The notes: a model not told the origin generated them from the letters alone. Positions 7,936-16,163 are shown, counted from the first letter of the stretch. The stretch is 64,000 nucleotides of DNA from Rhizobacter sp. Root404 (GCF_001425865.1 NZ_LMDS01000005.1:1-64000), one strand, 5' to 3'. A program made the numbers and translations.

Positions 7936-9611
7936 TGCGTTGTCTCCGTTGTGTCGGCCACTGGGGACCGTTGGGTTTCCATCCTCGTCGAAATCTTTCG
8001 CGCGTCGGCGCGGATCATGTCGGCGGCCTTCTCGGCGACCATGACCGCCGGCGCATTCGTGTTGCCCGACACCAGCGTGGGCATCACCGAGCAGTCGACG
8101 ACCCGCAGTCCGGTGGTGCCGATCACGCGCAGCCGCGCGTCGACCACCGCGAGCGGGTCGCCGCCCATGCGGCAGGTGCCGGTCGGGTGGAAGATCGTCG
8201 CGCCGTTGTTGCGGCAGAACTCGAGCAGGTCGGCGTCGTTCGTCGCGTCGGGGCCGGGCTTGACCTCGCGCTTGACGTAGGGCTTCATCGCCGCGGATGC
8301 CGCGATCGCGCGGGCCGCCTTCATGCCGGCCACCGCGGTGCGGCGGTCGAGCTCGGTCGAAAGGTAGTTCGGCTGCATCTCGGGCGCCTCGAACGGGTCG
8401 GTGCTGCGGATGCGCAGGTGGCCGCGCGATTCGGGCCGCAGCTGGCAGATCGACATCGTGAAGCCCGAGTACGGGTGCACCTTGCCGCCGGCCATGTCGG
8501 CCGACAGCGTCGCGACGTGGAACTGGATGTCGGGCGTGGCCGCCTCGGGCCGGCCGTCTGCATCCTTCAGCGCGCGCATGAAGCAGCCGCCCTGGTTGAT
8601 GCCGATCGCCAGCGGGCCGCTGCGGAACAGCAGCCACTGCAGGCCGATCTTCATCTGCCCGGCGATCGAGTTGAGCTGGTCGTTCGTCGTGATCGGCTTG
8701 GTGCACTCGTAGCTCAGGCGGATCTGCAAGTGATCCTGCAGGTTCTCGCCGACGCCGGGCGCATCGACGACGACCGGGACGCCGTGCTTCTCGAGCAGCG
8801 CGCGCGGCCCGATGCCCGACAGCTGCAGCAGCTGCGGCGACTGGATCGAGCCGGCCGAAAGCAGCACCTCCGCCGTGCAGCGCGCCTCCTTCATCACGCC
8901 GCCCTGCCGGTAGCGCACGCCGACCGCGCGCGTGCCTTCCATGATCAGGCCGGCCGCGAACGCCTCGGTCTCGATGCGCAGGTTCGGGCGGCCGCGCGCC
9001 GGGTCGATGTAGGCCTTGGCGGTGCTGCAGCGCCAGCCCTGGTGGGTGGTCAGCTGGTAGTAGCCGGCGCCTTCCTGCGTCGCGCCGTTGAAGTCGTCGG
9101 TGCGCGGCACGCCGATCTGCTGGGCCCCGCCGATGAACGCTTCGATCAGCTCGTGCTTCGCGCCGATGTCCGAGACCTTCAGCGGCCCGTCGCCGCCGTG
9201 CAGCGGGATCGCGCCGCGCTGGTTGCCCTCGGACTTGACGAAGTACGGCAGCACGTCGTCGTAGCCCCAGCCGGTGTTGCCGAGCGCGGCCCAGTGGTCG
9301 TAGTCCTCGCGCTGGCCGCGGATGTAGATCAGGCCGTTGATCGAGCTCGAGCCGCCCAGGGTCTTGCCGCGCGGCCAGTAGATGCGCCGGCCGTTCATGT
9401 TCGGGTCGGGGTCGGTGTTGAAGCGCCAGTTGTACTTGTCGCTCCACATCGTCTTGCCGTAGCCGATCGGCAGGTGGATCCACAGCGAGCGGTCGGCCGG
9501 GCCGGCTTCCAGCAGCAGCACGCGCGTCGCCGGGTCTTCGCTCAGGCGGGCCGCCAGCACGCAGCCGGCGGAGCCGGCGCCGACGACGACGTAATCGAAT
9601 TCTTCGCTCAT
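7932..9611 (-). CDS. GMC-family FAD oxidoreductase (choline dehydrogenase-like)
   Basis: The 559-residue protein starts at MSEEFDYVVVGAGSAG, with the FAD-binding GxGxxG at the extreme N-terminus. The GMC signature (GGSSSINGLIYIRG) is near residue 85. The C-terminal HP(T)GTCRMG block near residue 470 and the following conserved Asn/His region are intact. It would oxidise an alcohol using FAD, passing electrons to the respiratory chain or oxygen. BetA-type choline oxidation is only one option, because many GMC enzymes in this order act on other alcohols. It heads a two-gene operon with the MFS transporter and diverges from the IclR regulator, which probably controls it. Confidence 0.9.
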   Translation of the reverse strand: MSEEFDYVVVGAGSAGCVLAARLSEDPATRVLLLEAGPADRSLWIHLPIGYGKTMWSDKYNWRFNTDPDPNMNGRRIYWPRGKTLGGSSSINGLIYIRGQREDYDHWAALGNTGWGYDDVLPYFVKSEGNQRGAIPLHGGDGPLKVSDIGAKHELIEAFIGGAQQIGVPRTDDFNGATQEGAGYYQLTTHQGWRCSTAKAYIDPARGRPNLRIETEAFAAGLIMEGTRAVGVRYRQGGVMKEARCTAEVLLSAGSIQSPQLLQLSGIGPRALLEKHGVPVVVDAPGVGENLQDHLQIRLSYECTKPITTNDQLNSIAGQMKIGLQWLLFRSGPLAIGINQGGCFMRALKDADGRPEAATPDIQFHVATLSADMAGGKVHPYSGFTMSICQLRPESRGHLRIRSTDPFEAPEMQPNYLSTELDRRTAVAGMKAARAIAASAAMKPYVKREVKPGPDATNDADLLEFCRNNGATIFHPTGTCRMGGDPLAVVDARLRVIGTTGLRVVDCSVMPTLVSGNTNAPAVMVAEKAADMIRADARKISTRMETQRSPVADTTETTQ

Positions 9612-9645
9612 GGAAAATGTGGCCGTCGCGCTGACGTGGGGGAGT

Positions 9646-9660
9646 GGAACAATGCGATCC
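9646..9660. promoter_or_regulatory. Putative IclR operator half-matched copy
   Basis: GGAAC-AATGC-GATCC is an imperfect copy of the perfect inverted repeat at 9703-9717, lying 57 bases from it within the divergent gap. It is close to the start of the GMC gene and probably takes part in regulation by the adjacent IclR protein. Confidence 0.35.
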
Positions 9661-9702
9661 GGTTTCCGGCTCGCGACGCTGGATCGTAGGTTTAATATTT
9701 TC

Positions 9703-9717
9703 GGAACGCAATGTTCC
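9703..9717. promoter_or_regulatory. Putative IclR operator, perfect inverted repeat
   Basis: GGAAC-GCAAT-GTTCC is a perfect 5-bp inverted repeat with a 5-base centre. It sits 20 bases before the regulator's ATG in the divergent gap. IclR-family proteins often bind short palindromes of this size beside their own gene, so autoregulation together with control of the GMC/MFS operon is likely. Confidence 0.5.
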
Positions 9718-9736
9718 ATTTTTATCGTTTACCCGA

Positions 9737-10528
9737 ATGAGCAAAGCGCCCGCGAGTCCGTTACCCGAGGTCGACGCCGAGCCTGCCACCGGCTCTTCGG
9801 CCGAGCGCAGCCTGCGGCTGCTGTCGCTGTTGGCCAATGAAGGGCGGGCGCTGTCGCTGGCCGACCTCGCGGCCCGGCTCGCGCTGCCCAAGGGCACCGC
9901 GCACCGCATCTGCACCCAGCTGCTGGCCACCGGCTTTCTGGCGCGCGACGTGGACGAGCGCTCGTTCATCGTCGGCCCGGCGCTGCGCCAGCTCGCGTTC
10001 GACACGCTGAACCACGGCGTCGTGCGCGGACTGCGCCACGAGGTGCTGGCCGAGCTGGTCGCCAGGGTCGGCGAGACCTGCAACTTCACGACGCTCGACG
10101 GCGCGCAGGTGCTCTACCTCGACCGGGTCGAGGCGCAGTGGCCGCTGCGCCTGACGCTGGACGTCGGCGCGCACGTGCCGCTGCACTGCACCGCGAGCGG
10201 CAAGCTGTTCCTCGCGCAGATGCCGCAGGCGGCGCGCGACGCGCTGATCGCGCAGCTGCCGCTGCCACGCATGACGCGCAACACCATCGTCTCGGCCAAG
10301 GGCCTGCGCGCCGAGTGCGAGCGCATCGCCGAGCAGGGCTACGCCTGCGACCGCGAGGAGTTCATCGCCGGGCTGGTGGCGGTGGCGGTGCCGGTGCAAG
10401 GCGCCGACGGCACCAGCCGCGCGGCCATCGCGGTGCACGGGCCGGTGGCGCGCCTGGCGCTCGACGAGGCGGTCGCGCAGCTGCCGGCGCTGCAGGCGGC
10501 GGCGGCGCGGATGCGCGCGCTGCTGTAG
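9737..10528 (+). CDS. IclR-family transcriptional regulator
   Basis: The protein has 263 residues from the ATG at MSKAPAS. A winged helix-turn-helix near residues 20-80 contains SLADLAARLALPKGTAHRIC. It is followed by the IclR ligand-binding domain with the typical LHCTASGKLFLA near residue 150 and a YACDREEF block near residue 200. The protein would be a small-molecule-responsive repressor or activator. It is divergent from the GMC-MFS pair, with a palindromic site in the gap, so those genes are its most likely targets. Confidence 0.92.
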   Translation: MSKAPASPLPEVDAEPATGSSAERSLRLLSLLANEGRALSLADLAARLALPKGTAHRICTQLLATGFLARDVDERSFIVGPALRQLAFDTLNHGVVRGLRHEVLAELVARVGETCNFTTLDGAQVLYLDRVEAQWPLRLTLDVGAHVPLHCTASGKLFLAQMPQAARDALIAQLPLPRMTRNTIVSAKGLRAECERIAEQGYACDREEFIAGLVAVAVPVQGADGTSRAAIAVHGPVARLALDEAVAQLPALQAAAARMRALL

Positions 10529-10535
10529 GGACGAC

Positions 10536-11159
10536 TCAGCTCGCGAAGCTGCGCAGCGCGTGCAGCAGCGCCGGCCAGTCGGTCAGCGCGACGAACGCGA
10601 TGCCGGCGAACGCACCCGCCAGATGCGCGTCGTGGTTGACGCGGCCGCGCGCCTGCCGGGCCCCATACCAGCTGTACGCGACGTAGCACAGCGCGAACAG
10701 CGGCGCGGGGATCGGCACCGGGATCGGCAGGATGAAGATCGAACTCGACGGGTGGTAGACGATCGACGCGAACAGCACTGCGAGGATCGCGCCCGACGCA
10801 CCGAGGCTGCGGTACTCGGGATCGTGGCGGTGCTTCAGCCAGGTGCCCGCGTCGCTGACGAACAGGCCGAAGAAATACAGCGCGAGGAACGCGGGTGTGC
10901 CGATCGTGCGCTCCACGCCGAAGCCGAACGCCCAGAACGTGAACGCGTTGAACAGCAGGTGCGTCATGTCCGCGTGCAGGAAGCCGCTGGTGACCAGGGT
11001 GTGCCACTGCCGGCGCGGCAGCAGCCAGTACGGGCGGAACAGATTCCGCTCGATCAGCGCCGGCGAGCGGTACAGCCCGAACAGGCTCCCGGCCACCATG
11101 GCGGCGAGGATCAGCGCGGCGCCGGGCGTGTCGGTCAGCAGTGATTGGAGGTCGTTCAT
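10536..11159 (-). CDS. Rhomboid-family intramembrane serine protease
   Basis: The protein has 207 residues from the ATG at 11159; a GTG three codons upstream (11168) is also possible. It has about six membrane helices. The catalytic Ser lies in GASGA and the partner His in AHLAGA of the last helices; the HLLFNAFTFWAFG loop matches the rhomboid HxxxN pattern. It should cleave membrane proteins inside the bilayer; the substrate is unknown. It converges on the IclR gene. A second rhomboid occurs at 58242-58829. Confidence 0.88.
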   Translation of the reverse strand: MNDLQSLLTDTPGAALILAAMVAGSLFGLYRSPALIERNLFRPYWLLPRRQWHTLVTSGFLHADMTHLLFNAFTFWAFGFGVERTIGTPAFLALYFFGLFVSDAGTWLKHRHDPEYRSLGASGAILAVLFASIVYHPSSSIFILPIPVPIPAPLFALCYVAYSWYGARQARGRVNHDAHLAGAFAGIAFVALTDWPALLHALRSFAS

Positions 11160-11206
11160 CTGGGGCACATTAGACGGTTCCGCTCACCGCGAATCGAGAA
11201 CCGACC

Positions 11207-11464
11207 ATGTGGATACTCACCGAAGCGCCGCGAGGCAGCAATTTCTACGAAGCCGCATCGACGACCGGCAACAAGGCGCTGATCTCCGACACCTGCGACA
11301 CCGTGATCTACGCGCGCTCGCAGGGTGCCGACAGCTTCCGCATCGTCGCACAGCGGGGGCGGGAGACCTTCTTCCTCGGCGCGACGCCGGTGCGCGGCGT
11401 CGAGGTCGACATCAATGCGCAGTTGCTCGAGGTGGCGCGGCAACTGGGCGCGGTCGTGATTTGA
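11207..11464 (+). CDS. Small hypothetical protein, 85 residues
   Basis: I do not recognise a family. The short soluble protein begins MWILTEAPRGSNFYEA and holds a single Cys and several predicted beta strands (SFRIVAQR, ETFFLGATP, VEVDI). There is no signal peptide or membrane segment. It is divergent from the rhomboid gene and converges on the isocitrate dehydrogenase gene. The ribosome site is weak. Codon bias looks coding and no better frame competes for the stretch. Confidence 0.6.
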   Translation: MWILTEAPRGSNFYEAASTTGNKALISDTCDTVIYARSQGADSFRIVAQRGRETFFLGATPVRGVEVDINAQLLEVARQLGAVVI

Positions 11465-11479
11465 TCGGCGCCCGGCCGC

Positions 11480-12511
11480 TCAGCCGTTCGCAATCCGGCT
11501 GACCAGCGCCTTCGTGAACGCGGCGGTGCCCGCCGTGCCGCCCAGGTCGCCGGTGCGCACCTTGTCGAGGTTCAGCGTCTCGTCGAGCGCGCGGCGCAGC
11601 CGCGTGGCGAGTTCCGGCCGCTTGACGTGGTCGAGCATCAGCGCGGCCGCCAGCATGATCGCGGTCGGGTTCGCGATGCCCTTGCCGGCGATGTCGGGCG
11701 CCGAACCGTGCACGGCCTCGAAGATCGCCGCGTCGGCGCCGATGTTCGCGCCCGGGGCCATGCCGAGCCCGCCGACCAGGCCGGCCACCAGGTCGGACAG
11801 GATGTCGCCGAACAGGTTGGTCGTGACCAGCATGTCGAACTGCCACGGGTTCAGCACCAGCTTCATCGCACAGGCGTCGATGATCACGGTGTCGAGCACG
11901 AACCGGCCCTTGTACTTGCGCTCGTAGAGCTCCAGGCCGGTCTCGAGGAAGATGCCGGTCAGCGCCTTCATGATGTTGGCCTTGTGCACGATCGTGACCT
12001 TCTTGCGGCCGGTCGCGACCGCGGTCTCGAACGCGTATTCGAGCAGGCGGCGGCTGCCGGCGCGGGTGTTGATGCCGGTGGCCATCGCCACCGCATGCGG
12101 GTCGTCGTCGATCTGCACGTAGTGCTCGTGGCCGATGTACAGGCCCTCGAGGTTCTCGCGCACCACCACCAGGTCGATGTTGTCGAAGCGGCCGCCCGGG
12201 ATGAGTGTGCGCGCCGGGCGCAGGTTGGCGTAGAGCTTGAACTCCTCGCGCAGGCGCACGTTCGACGAGCGGTAGCCACCGCCGGACGGCGTCTCCAACG
12301 GTCCCTTGAGCGCCAGGCGGGTGCGGCGGATGCTGTCGAGCGTCGCTTGGGGCAGCGGGTCGCCGCTGGTCTGAACGCCGCCGAGGCCGGCGATCTGGCG
12401 GTCCCATTCGAACGGGGCCTTCAGCGCGTCGAGCGCGGCCAGCGTGGCGTCGACGATCTCGGGCCCGATGCCGTCGCCGGGAATCAGGGTGGCTGCAATG
12501 GTGGTGCTCAT
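11480..12511 (-). CDS. NAD-dependent isocitrate dehydrogenase (isopropylmalate dehydrogenase superfamily)
   Basis: The protein has 343 residues from the ATG at MSTTIAATLIPGDGIGPE. The superfamily blocks are clear: RENLEGLYIGHEH near residue 130, KANIMK near residue 183, and the metal-binding NLFGDILSDL near residue 240, with GSAPDIAGKGIANPTA near residue 280. The isocitrate-type features (short 340-residue chain and the RENLEG-Y block) favour NAD-isocitrate dehydrogenase over LeuB, which normally sits with leuCD. It would convert isocitrate to 2-oxoglutarate. Homoisocitrate or tartrate dehydrogenase activity cannot be excluded. Confidence 0.85.
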   Translation of the reverse strand: MSTTIAATLIPGDGIGPEIVDATLAALDALKAPFEWDRQIAGLGGVQTSGDPLPQATLDSIRRTRLALKGPLETPSGGGYRSSNVRLREEFKLYANLRPARTLIPGGRFDNIDLVVVRENLEGLYIGHEHYVQIDDDPHAVAMATGINTRAGSRRLLEYAFETAVATGRKKVTIVHKANIMKALTGIFLETGLELYERKYKGRFVLDTVIIDACAMKLVLNPWQFDMLVTTNLFGDILSDLVAGLVGGLGMAPGANIGADAAIFEAVHGSAPDIAGKGIANPTAIMLAAALMLDHVKRPELATRLRRALDETLNLDKVRTGDLGGTAGTAAFTKALVSRIANG

Positions 12512-12581
12512 CGTCGGTTCTCTTCGGGTGCTGGGGACGGTCGGACCAAGCATACGCCGGGCCCGCGGCGCGACCGCGCGC

Positions 12582-13802
12582 TCAGGGCCGGGTGAACAGC
12601 AGCACCGAGTTCGTGCCGCCGAAGGCGAACGAGTTGGTGATGGCCGCGCTCAGGTGCGGTGCCATCGTGCCGGGCTCGCGCACCAGGTTCAGCGGGCAGT
12701 CGGGATCGGCGCTGGCGCCATGGGCGTTGGGCGGCAGGGCCCGCCGGTGAAGTGCGAGCACGGTGACCACCGCCTCGAGCGCACCCGCGGCGCCGAGCAG
12801 GTGGCCGTGCAGCGCCTTGGTGGAGCTGACCTGGAGCGTGTCGAGCGCGTCGCCCCAGACCGTCGCGAGCGCCTCGCGCTCGACCGCGTCGCCGATGCGC
12901 GTGGCGGTGCCGTGGGCGTTGCAGTAGCCGACATCGCGCGGCTGCAGGCCGGCGCGGCGCAGCGCGGCGCGCAGTGCGCGGGCCTGGCCGGGGGCGTCGG
13001 GCTTGGTCAGGTGGGTCGCGTCGCAGCTCAAGCCCCAGCCGGCGAGACGCGCATAGGCGCGCGCACCACGGCGGCGCGCGTGCTCGGCGGATTCGAGCAT
13101 CACGAACGCGGCCCCTTCGCCGAGCGCGAAGCCGCTGCGGTCGGCCGCGAACGGGCGAACCGCCGTGGCGGCGCATCCCGGTTCGAAGGTGGCAAGCGTC
13201 TGCATCGCCTGCCAGGCCAGCACCACACCGGGGACGATCAGCGCCTCGCTGCCGCCGGCGATCGCCAGGTCCACGTCGCCGCGCTCTACCGCGGCGGCTG
13301 CCTCGGCGATCGCGACCGCCGACGATGCGCACGCGACCGAATAGGTCAGCACGGGGCCTTGCACGCGCTGGCGCATCGCGACGTGCGCGGCCGGCGCGTT
13401 CGGCATGAACGCCGGGATCGTCAGTGGCGGCACGCGGCCGCCGCCGCGATAGCCGGCTTCGAGCGCCGCGGCCCCGCCCATGCCGCAGCCGACATACAGG
13501 CCGATCCGTTCCGGGTCGACCGCCTCACCGGCGGTGCTGGCCGCGAAGCCGGCATCGCGCACCGCGAGGTCGGCGGCCGCGACCGCGAGCTGGCTGACGC
13601 GGTCCACGCCGGCCAGCTGCAGCTTGGTGAACCAGCGCATCGCATCGAAGGGCGCCACGGCGGCCGCCGCGGGCTTGGGCAGCTCCGGGAAGATCGGGGC
13701 GATCGCCGAGTGGCCGTGCCAGAGCGAGTCGAACAGGGTGGCCAGTTCGTCGCCGTGCGGCGAGACCGCGCCCAGCCCGGTGACGACGACCCCGGCGCTC
13801 AC
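12582..13802 (-). CDS. Beta-ketoacyl-ACP synthase (KAS II-like)
   Basis: The protein has 406 residues from a GTG that overlaps the TGA of the ACP gene (GTGA). The active Cys is C158 in VACASSA. The two His motifs are intact: NAHGTATRIGD, and KALHGHLLGAAG. The GGTNS Gly-rich C-terminus is also present. It should perform decarboxylating Claisen condensation on ACP-bound chains. The direct coupling to its own ACP, and a PAP2 phosphatase upstream, argue for a dedicated pathway rather than housekeeping fatty acid synthesis. It may supply or complement the aryl-polyene cluster 21 kb away, but that is inference. Confidence 0.9.
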   Translation of the reverse strand: MSAGVVVTGLGAVSPHGDELATLFDSLWHGHSAIAPIFPELPKPAAAAVAPFDAMRWFTKLQLAGVDRVSQLAVAAADLAVRDAGFAASTAGEAVDPERIGLYVGCGMGGAAALEAGYRGGGRVPPLTIPAFMPNAPAAHVAMRQRVQGPVLTYSVACASSAVAIAEAAAAVERGDVDLAIAGGSEALIVPGVVLAWQAMQTLATFEPGCAATAVRPFAADRSGFALGEGAAFVMLESAEHARRRGARAYARLAGWGLSCDATHLTKPDAPGQARALRAALRRAGLQPRDVGYCNAHGTATRIGDAVEREALATVWGDALDTLQVSSTKALHGHLLGAAGALEAVVTVLALHRRALPPNAHGASADPDCPLNLVREPGTMAPHLSAAITNSFAFGGTNSVLLFTRP

Positions 13803-14038
13803 GCCGCCTGCTTTTCCCGGATCTTGTCGACCGCTGCGGCCAGGTCGGCCAGCGTGTCGATGCTCGAATCCTCGTCCGACATCGAGATGCCGAAGTGGTC
13901 CTCGATCGCGAACAGCAGTTCGACCAGCGCCAGCGAATCGACGCCTTTCTCGCGCATCGAGGCGTGCGGGTCGAGCTCGGCGGCGTCGAGGCCGAATTTT
14001 TCCTGGATCAGGTCCTGAAGTTCTTTCAGAGAGCTCAT
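13799..14038 (-). CDS. Acyl carrier protein (dedicated, FabF-linked)
   Basis: This is a 79-residue acidic ACP. The phosphopantetheine attachment site is S35 in GVDSLALVELL. Length and helix pattern are normal for a discrete type II carrier. It overlaps the PAP2 gene upstream and the ketosynthase downstream by 4 bases each, so carrier and condensing enzyme are translationally linked. It differs clearly in sequence from the other ACP in this window (50808-51077), which has LDSIDILE at the site. Confidence 0.93.
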   Translation of the reverse strand: MSSLKELQDLIQEKFGLDAAELDPHASMREKGVDSLALVELLFAIEDHFGISMSDEDSSIDTLADLAAAVDKIREKQAA

Positions 14039-14748
14039 GAGGCGGCATCCGTCGGCATGCGCTCGATGATATCCGCACGAATCGGCGCGAAATCGCCCGC
14101 CGGCCGCCAACGCAGCGACGGCCCGACGAACGCCAGCCCGAGCGCGGCGCCGGCGAGCACGTCCAGTACCACGTGCTGCTTGACGGCGAGGGTCGACCAC
14201 GCGATCGCCGCGAACCAGGCGATGTTCAGCGCCCGCAGCGTCCGCGGCGCGCCGGCGCCACGCAGCACGTGCTCGATGCGCGCTGCGGTGAAGATCGCGA
14301 TCGCGACGTGCATCGACGGGCAGGCGTTGCCCGATGCGTCGACGCCCTGCAGCATCTGGAAGCCGGCGTAGCCCGAGACGTCGAAGGTGAGCGGCGGCAC
14401 CGCGGTCGGCCAGGCGTAGAAGATGCCCAGGCCGGTCAGGCACAGCGCGGCGGCCCACAGGCCGTAGACCACCAGTTCGCGGAAGGTCAGCTGCAGCCCC
14501 GGCGCGACGCCGACGTACAGCCACAGCGACAGGTAGGCGCCCAGCGTCCAGGGCTGGAACGGGATCCAGTGGTCGAGTGCGGTGAGCGGCATCACCACGA
14601 CCTCGTGCGCCGGGTAGCGCAGCAGGTGGAAGTAGCCGAGGAAGAACACCCAGGTGAACGCGGTCGTGCCGAACAGCTTGAGCAGGAAGTGGCGGCGCAT
14701 GCGCTCCCAGATCTCGGTGGTCCAACTCGGTGGGGACGGGCGCATCAT
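14035..14748 (-). CDS. PAP2-superfamily membrane phosphatase
   Basis: The 237-residue protein has about six membrane helices. The PAP2 motifs are partly conserved: the central SMH (CPSMHVAI) and the third motif around KQHVVLDVLAGA are clear, while the first KxxxxxxRP motif is not obvious. The family removes phosphate from lipid phosphates or diphosphates at the membrane; some members act as lipid or inositol phosphoceramide synthases. Its ATG overlaps the stop of the TauE-like gene, and its stop overlaps the ACP start. Linkage to an ACP and ketosynthase suggests a lipid-modifying role. Confidence 0.82.
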   Translation of the reverse strand: MMRPSPPSWTTEIWERMRRHFLLKLFGTTAFTWVFFLGYFHLLRYPAHEVVVMPLTALDHWIPFQPWTLGAYLSLWLYVGVAPGLQLTFRELVVYGLWAAALCLTGLGIFYAWPTAVPPLTFDVSGYAGFQMLQGVDASGNACPSMHVAIAIFTAARIEHVLRGAGAPRTLRALNIAWFAAIAWSTLAVKQHVVLDVLAGAALGLAFVGPSLRWRPAGDFAPIRADIIERMPTDAAS

Positions 14749-15545
14749 GACCCCGACTGTCCCACGAGTTCGACCAGTGCGCGCAGCACGCTGATGCCGG
14801 CGATCAGCATCAGCAGGTTCAGCACGTGGCGTCGGAACTGCGCCGGCGACACGCCGACGAATGAGCGCTGGCCGACCCAGATGCCGACCAGCATCGCCGG
14901 TGCGAGCCACAACGCCCAACGCAGCGTGTCGGCGCCGAGCAGCGCGGTCGGCGCCTCGGTGCCGAGGGAGACCAGCGCCGAGCAGGCGAGCGCGTACAGG
15001 TCGGTGAACAGGAAGAGGGCGATCAGCGTCGCGCGCATGACGGCCGGGGCGATCTGCGAGGTGCTCAGCATCACCGCGACGGCGATCCCGCCGATCGCCG
15101 CGACGCCGTTGACGAAACCCGATGCCATCCCCACGCCGAGCCGCACCGGCCTGCTTGGCGCCAGCGCGAGGCTGAAGCCGCTGCGCAGCAGCACCGCCGC
15201 GAGCAGGAGCAGCGCGCCGATCAGCAAGCGCAGCGGCGTCTCGGGCAACCAGGCGAGCAGCAGGATGCCCAGCGGCAGGCACAACACGTTGCCGGCGATC
15301 AGCCAGCTCAGCCAGTGCCAGTCGATGTCGCGCGCGGCGCTGCGCAGCAGGCTGATGCTGGCCAGCACCTCCAGCACGAAGATGGCGGGCACGACCTGGG
15401 CCGGCGAAACGATCAACGCGAGTCCGGCCACGCTGAGCGCCGAGAAACCGAAACCCGCGAACCCGCGCACGATGCCCGCGCCGAACACGATCGCGAGGCT
15501 GGCGGCCATCAGCAGCGGGGACAGGGGAGCGGACAGCCAAGACAT
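14745..15545 (-). CDS. TauE/SafE-family membrane permease (sulfite/organic anion exporter-like)
   Basis: The 266-residue integral membrane protein has about eight helices in two repeats, with family-type GFAGFGFSAL near residue 25 and a related Gly-rich helix near residue 145 (GFVNGVAAIGGI). The family exports sulfite or sulfo-organic anions in some bacteria; here the substrate is unknown. I chose the ATG at MSWLSAPL; an upstream in-frame ATG at 15590 would add 15 residues. It is the first gene of the four-gene overlapping chain with PAP2, ACP and ketosynthase. Confidence 0.82.
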   Translation of the reverse strand: MSWLSAPLSPLLMAASLAIVFGAGIVRGFAGFGFSALSVAGLALIVSPAQVVPAIFVLEVLASISLLRSAARDIDWHWLSWLIAGNVLCLPLGILLLAWLPETPLRLLIGALLLLAAVLLRSGFSLALAPSRPVRLGVGMASGFVNGVAAIGGIAVAVMLSTSQIAPAVMRATLIALFLFTDLYALACSALVSLGTEAPTALLGADTLRWALWLAPAMLVGIWVGQRSFVGVSPAQFRRHVLNLLMLIAGISVLRALVELVGQSGS

Positions 15546-15575
15546 CGGTCCGCACTGTGCCACGCTTTCGCGGCG

Positions 15576-15581
15576 GATAAA
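15576..15581 (+). promoter_or_regulatory. Putative -10 element (GATAAA) for the ybaK leader
   Basis: GATAAA ends 10 bases before the small leader ATG at 15592. No clear -35 is seen. Confidence 0.3.
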
Positions 15582-15591
15582 CTCGCGCGCC

Positions 15592-15621
15592 ATGAACCGG
15601 CCGCTGCGTGACTCGCGATGA
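15592..15621 (+). CDS. Possible 9-codon leader peptide ahead of ybaK
   Basis: The frame ATG...TGA encodes MNRPLRDSR. Its TGA overlaps the ATG of ybaK (ATGA at 15618-15621), so a ribosome ending on the leader could restart on ybaK. A -10-like GATAAA is placed so that the ATG would be at or near the transcript 5' end. It contains a Pro codon, which is of interest because YbaK edits Cys-tRNA(Pro). It may be chance. Confidence 0.3.
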   Translation: MNRPLRDSR

Positions 15622-16103
15622 AGAAGGGTGCCCACGTCAGCGAGACGCCGGCGACGAAGTTCCTGCGCGAGCACGGCATCGCCTTCACCGAGCATGTGTA
15701 CGACTACGTCGAGCATGGCGGCACCGCCGAATCGTCCAAACAGCTCGGCGTGCCGGAACACGAGGTCATCAAGACGCTGGTGATGCAGGACGAGCGCGCG
15801 CAGCCGCTGATCGTGTTGATGCATGGCGACAAGCAGGTCAGCACCAAGAACCTCGCGCGCCAGATCGGGGCCAAGTCGGTCGAGCCGTGCAAGCCGGAGG
15901 TGGCGCAGCGGCACAGCGGTTTCATGGTCGGCGGCACCTCGCCGTTCGGCCTGCGCAAGGCGATGCCGGTGTACCTCGAGGAGACGGCGCTGGCGCTGCC
16001 GCGCATCTGCATCAACGGCGGGCGGCGCGGCTACCTGGTCGGGATGGCGCCGCAGGTCCTGGTCGACCTGCTCGGCGCGAAGCCGGTGAACTGCGGGTTG
16101 TGA
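15618..16103 (+). CDS. ybaK: Cys-tRNA(Pro)/Cys-tRNA(Cys) deacylase YbaK
   Basis: The 161-residue protein belongs to the YbaK/EbsC editing-domain family. It hydrolyses Cys-tRNA(Pro) made in error by ProRS, acting in the cytosol. Family blocks are present: VIKTLVMQ near residue 50, the catalytic-type Lys/Gly region DKQVSTKNLAR near residue 71, and GGTSPFG near residue 104. The C-terminus INGGRRGYLVGM is also typical. The start is chosen at MKKGAHVSE because it overlaps the leader stop; a GTG six codons in would also fit. Confidence 0.9.
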   Translation: MKKGAHVSETPATKFLREHGIAFTEHVYDYVEHGGTAESSKQLGVPEHEVIKTLVMQDERAQPLIVLMHGDKQVSTKNLARQIGAKSVEPCKPEVAQRHSGFMVGGTSPFGLRKAMPVYLEETALALPRICINGGRRGYLVGMAPQVLVDLLGAKPVNCGL

Positions 16104-16163
16104 TCGCTGCGATGGCGCAGGGCGCAAAATAGCGCCCGCCCCGCACTACGCGCCTCACCCTCC

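Noticed and set aside
6604..10089. A possible GMC-MFS fusion suggested by one 1161-codon minus-strand frame
   Set aside because: The part before the MFS ATG at 7935 is out of frame with the GMC protein. The two are separate genes with an ATGA overlap.
11480..12511. 3-isopropylmalate dehydrogenase (leuB)
   Set aside because: No leuCD neighbours, and the RENLEG and downstream blocks fit NAD-isocitrate dehydrogenase better.
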